Position numbers and translations under genes: made by a program | NCBI GenBank assembly: GCA_024400935.1 | Contig: JAKSLZ010000001.1 | Location: forward strand, 34,842 to 98,841 | Reading direction: 5' to 3' | From: Muribaculaceae bacterium | Lineage (GTDB): Bacteria; Bacteroidota; Bacteroidia; Bacteroidales; Muribaculaceae | DNA length: 64,000 nt | Notes under the pieces: generated by a model | What the model was told of the DNA's origin: nothing | What the model saw: the letters and a program-made list of their open reading frames with translations, nothing else | Database searches by the model: none | In this document: positions 61,893 to 64,000 of the stretch, piece after piece | How positions within the stretch are numbered: position 1 is the first letter of the stretch | Layout of the letters: every line of letters starts with the position of its first letter

Positions 61893-61900
61893 TAGTTTTG
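61870..61900 (+). promoter_or_regulatory. Promoter of the locus C ATPase, overlapping the last 33-base repeat
   Basis: TTG at 61870-61872 and TAGTTTTG at 61893-61900 are exactly 20 bases apart. The GTGTA of the last repeat runs into the -7 element, so anything that binds the repeats would touch the promoter. Confidence 0.65.
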
Positions 61901-61929
61901 CACCTGAAATAGCAGAATGTCAATATAAT

Positions 61930-63219
61930 ATGCATAGAAATATTACACATAACTTAGAGGAATGGAGGAAAAGTAAGAACAGAAAACCGCTTATCCTGCT
62001 TGGTGCGCGTCAAGTGGGTAAAACGTGGATAATGCAGAACTTTGGCAGGAACAATTATGACAGTGTTGCTTATGTTAACTGCGATGAACAGCCCCTTGCT
62101 AAGAGCATGTTTGAGGCAGATTATAGCATACCTCGCATACTGCTCGTTGTGCAGGCTATCACTGGTGTGGTGGTGGTCCCTGGCAAGACGCTTATTATCT
62201 TTGATGAGATACAAGAAGCTCCTCGCGGTCTGCATTGTCTAAAGTATTTCTATGAGAATGCTCCCGAGTATCATGTCATGGCTGCAGGTTCGTTATTAGG
62301 CATTACACTTGGTCAAAAAGAATCTTATCCTGTAGGAAAAGTGACGATGCTGCGTCTGTATCCTATGAATTTTGAGGAGTTTTTATTAGCATTAGGAGAG
62401 GATCAACTACACGATATTTTACAACAGGACGATAAGGAGATGCTTGGTATCTTGAAACCAAAATACATCGAACTGTTGCGTCAATATTATTTCGTGGGGG
62501 GAATGCCCGAGGTTGTGCTGTCGTATGTCGAAAACAGAGACCTTCAAGAGGTGCGTACATTACAGAAAGATATCATAGAGTCTTACCGTCGTGACATCGC
62601 TAAGCATGCTACAAAAAGCGAGGCAATGCGAATTAATCAGGTTCTGGACAGTATTCCATCGCAACTGACCAAGGAGAATAAAAAATTCATCTATGGTGTT
62701 ATTAAAAAAGGAGCCCGGGCTGCCCAGTTTGAGTTTGCAATACAATGGCTCATAGATGCTGGTATCGTATATAAGGTGCCCAGGGTTAGCGTGTTGAAGA
62801 TGCCCCTCAAGGTGTACGAAGATGTTGGGGCGTTCAAATTGTTCCTGCTCGACTGCGGGCTGTATGGCCAGATGGCTGACGCTCCTGCCGCTCAAGTGAT
62901 AGCCTCAGAAAATGTTTTCACAGAATATAAGGGTGCATTTACTGAACAGTATGTACACCAGCAACTCACCTCAAAGGGCATCAACGCTTATTATTGGAGC
63001 AGTGAACGCTCGTCTGCCGAAATTGACTTTGTTATCCAGAACAAAGACAGAGTCGTTCCTGTTGAAGTTAAAGCAGAGGAAAATGTAAGGGCAAAATCGA
63101 TGTCAGAATATATAAAGAACAATCCGGAACTGCATCTTAAAGGCCTACGAATATCAATGAGAGACCATATAGACCAAGGGTGGATGGAGAACATACCGCT
63201 ATACGCAATTAAACTTTAG
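61930..63219 (+). CDS. AAA ATPase with DUF4143 C-terminal nuclease-like domain (locus C)
   Basis: A 429-residue paralogue of the protein at 53233, from ATG 61930 (MHRNITHNLEEWRKSKNRKP); the frame open from GTG 61858 runs through the repeats. Walker A GARQVGKT (25-32), Walker B LIIFDEIQEAPRGLH, sensor MAAGSLLGITLGQ, central YYFVGGMPEVVLSYVE, and SAEIDFVIQNKDRVVPVEVK at the end, the D...E-x-K nuclease-like pattern. Function unknown. Confidence 0.9.
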   Translation: MHRNITHNLEEWRKSKNRKPLILLGARQVGKTWIMQNFGRNNYDSVAYVNCDEQPLAKSMFEADYSIPRILLVVQAITGVVVVPGKTLIIFDEIQEAPRGLHCLKYFYENAPEYHVMAAGSLLGITLGQKESYPVGKVTMLRLYPMNFEEFLLALGEDQLHDILQQDDKEMLGILKPKYIELLRQYYFVGGMPEVVLSYVENRDLQEVRTLQKDIIESYRRDIAKHATKSEAMRINQVLDSIPSQLTKENKKFIYGVIKKGARAAQFEFAIQWLIDAGIVYKVPRVSVLKMPLKVYEDVGAFKLFLLDCGLYGQMADAPAAQVIASENVFTEYKGAFTEQYVHQQLTSKGINAYYWSSERSSAEIDFVIQNKDRVVPVEVKAEENVRAKSMSEYIKNNPELHLKGLRISMRDHIDQGWMENIPLYAIKL

Positions 63220-63232
63220 ATAACTCAATTTT

Positions 63233-63337
63233 TTCGTAAGTGGATAATTTAGTGAGTTGCAGTGATTTCCCTTACAAAAACCGAAATAAACCGTTTTGAG
63301 AGCAATGTGTCTCTACGAGCCACTGATGCTTATTGCG
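63233..63337 (+). repeat. Dispersed repeat of about 95-105 bases, inverted partner at 2475-2567
   Basis: It contains TTCGTAAGTGGATAA, GAGTTGCAGTGATTTCC, AAACCGTTTTGAGAGCAA, TGTGTCTCTACGAGCCACTG and ATGCTTATTGCG, the reverse complement of the 2.5 kb copy with a few gaps. Confidence 0.8.
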
Positions 63338-63417
63338 GTCTTGGACTTATGAGAACAAGTTCTCAGCGTCCAATCACGCAACAATCATCACCCTGCGGGA
63401 TTACTTGCTCTCAAAAC
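63293..63417. mobile_element. Small element bounded by perfect 13-base inverted repeats
   Basis: GTTTTGAGAGCAA (63293-63305) and TTGCTCTCAAAAC (63405-63417) are perfect inverted copies 99 bases apart, with the palindrome GAGAACAAGTTCTC inside. MITE-sized; no gene. The following stretch to 63560 holds a degenerate CCTTGTGTTCTTATAGTCC and GAGTTCTGCGAG repeat. Confidence 0.5.
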
Positions 63418-63674
63418 AAAAAAACATCGCTTCGCTCAAAAACAAATTTTGTTGTTACCGGTTTTGGTTAACACGGTATATCAGTTGTGTTTTTTCTGTC
63501 CTTGTGTTCTTATAGTCCAAAAGAATAAATCCCCGAGTTCTGCGAGTTCCCCGAGAGGTTTTCAGTCTAAAAATGTCTTGTTTTTGTTGTTTGAAACGGT
63601 ACAGTTGCGCGCGCGAACTATAAGAAAGTGTAAAAAAAGTCGTAATTTGTTGTCCATAATTCAGTGAAAATTAT

Positions 63675-63682
63675 TAATTTTG
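63675..63682 (+). promoter_or_regulatory. -7 element of the last gene
   Basis: TAATTTTG fits TAnnTTTG; a TTG lies about 22 bases upstream (63650-63652). The leader to the ATG at 63833 would be about 145 bases. Confidence 0.5.
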
Positions 63683-63718
63683 TTGCGGAAATTTAAACTG
63701 TTAATAGTTAAATACTAA

Positions 63719-63785
63719 GGAAATGTGTATTTCAGCTAAGAGACCAATTTTGCTTCTCTAGGATACATATTCCCTTATTTTTTTG
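63719..63785 (+). promoter_or_regulatory. Terminator-like leader hairpin (possible attenuator)
   Basis: GGAAATGTGTAT (63719-63730) pairs with ATACATATTCCC (63763-63774) at 11 of 12 positions (one G-T), with inner AGAG/CTCT, followed by TTATTTTTTTT. It sits inside the expected 5' leader of the gene at 63833. Confidence 0.5.
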
Positions 63786-63832
63786 TACTTAAAAGAGATA
63801 AATAACTTAATATTAACTAATTATAAATTATT

Positions 63833-64000
63833 ATGAAAAAATTACTAACATTTCTAATGTTCTTCCTGCTGGCCACAGCCATGGCCCAAATGCAGGCAGC
63901 AACGAAGACAGTCACGTACACTGTGACATCAACAAGCAGTGTGACAGTATCTGGAACACCTCCATCAACTACTGCTACTGACCCTGCCTATTCTTCAACT
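63833..64000 (+). CDS. Secreted protein, truncated by the window end
   Basis: The first 56 codons of a secreted protein: signal peptide MKKLLTFLMFFLLATAMAQM, then a Thr/Ser/Val-rich start of the mature protein (TKTVTYTVTSTSSVTVSG). The frame is open to the end of the window. The Thr/Ser-rich beginning is seen in large Bacteroidales surface proteins, but no family can be named. Confidence 0.8.
   Translation, partial: MKKLLTFLMFFLLATAMAQMQAATKTVTYTVTSTSSVTVSGTPPSTTATDPAYSST

Overview
The window looks like a chromosomal segment of a gut-type Bacteroidales, most likely Muribaculaceae- or Prevotellaceae-like. The evidence is the repeated Bacteroidetes promoter signature (TAnnTTTG, sometimes with TTG about 20 bases upstream), frequent short or absent 5' leaders, family content typical of that order (DUF2851, DUF4369 lipoprotein, BspA-like leucine-rich repeats, AAA/DUF4143 ATPases, Bacteroidetes-type UvrC, MnmG and XerD) and secreted proteins ending in a GIYIHGGKKVVVK-type tail. 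The genus assignment is inference; no rRNA is present. One tRNA (Ser, anticodon GGA) is present.

Layout. 1-2.2 kb: two secreted proteins, one with a dockerin-like C-terminus and a fossil of the neighbour's tail behind its stop codon. 2.2-2.7 kb: repeat-rich spacer. 2.7-8.1 kb (minus): housekeeping run ybeY, mnmG, apt, uvrC, dtd. 8.4-9.9 kb: NfeD-like plus SPFH/stomatin pair. 10.1-17.8 kb: three tandem secreted CotH-kinase-fold proteins with dockerin-like tails, followed by two glycosyltransferases. 17.8-22.8 kb: SDR oxidoreductase, zinc-ribbon membrane protein, GNAT-like protein, pgi. 23-31.5 kb (minus): a surface polymer cluster: ABC-2 exporter (permease and ATPase), glycosyltransferase, CDP-glycerol-type polyolphosphotransferase, IspD/TarI-like cytidylyltransferase, NAD-sugar epimerase, LicD phosphotransferase and an unknown protein. 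Together these suggest a teichoic-acid-like, phosphate-decorated polymer in a Gram-negative. 31.8-41.2 kb: tRNA-Ser, DUF2851, a fourth CotH/dockerin protein, GH3-family protein, DUF4369 lipoprotein, an outer-membrane barrel, YqeG-like phosphatase, VanW, a TrmH-type methylase and a BspA-type LRR protein. 41.2-42.4 kb: a degenerate region with an ATPase remnant, 33-base repeats and a MITE-like inverted repeat. 42.5-55.3 kb: Upf1-like helicase, RsiV-like protein, an acidic/polyproline membrane protein, a BASS transporter, a serine hydrolase, leuS, an AAA/DUF4143 ATPase and rdgB. 55.5-63.2 kb: small envelope proteins, a TPR-TonB_C protein, SemiSWEET, xerD, a MATE transporter and a second AAA/DUF4143 ATPase. 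The window ends inside a secreted protein gene behind a leader hairpin.

The most unusual content is non-coding. (1) Repeats with an AAAAAGTGTA core and a 33-base period lie upstream of both DUF4143 ATPases and of a third, truncated one, in the same orientation each time, although the rest of the unit differs between loci. (2) Three arrays of mini-hairpins separated by a TATAAGAACG spacer sit directly behind the stop codons of pgi, the BASS transporter and leuS; their stems differ but stay complementary. (3) A compact multi-hairpin element of about 290 bases with terminal inverted repeats lies between xerD and the MATE gene. (4) A repeat of about 95 bases recurs in inverted orientation at both ends of the window.

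All calls come from reading the sequence. No similarity search or folding program was run, so family names rest on recognised motifs.
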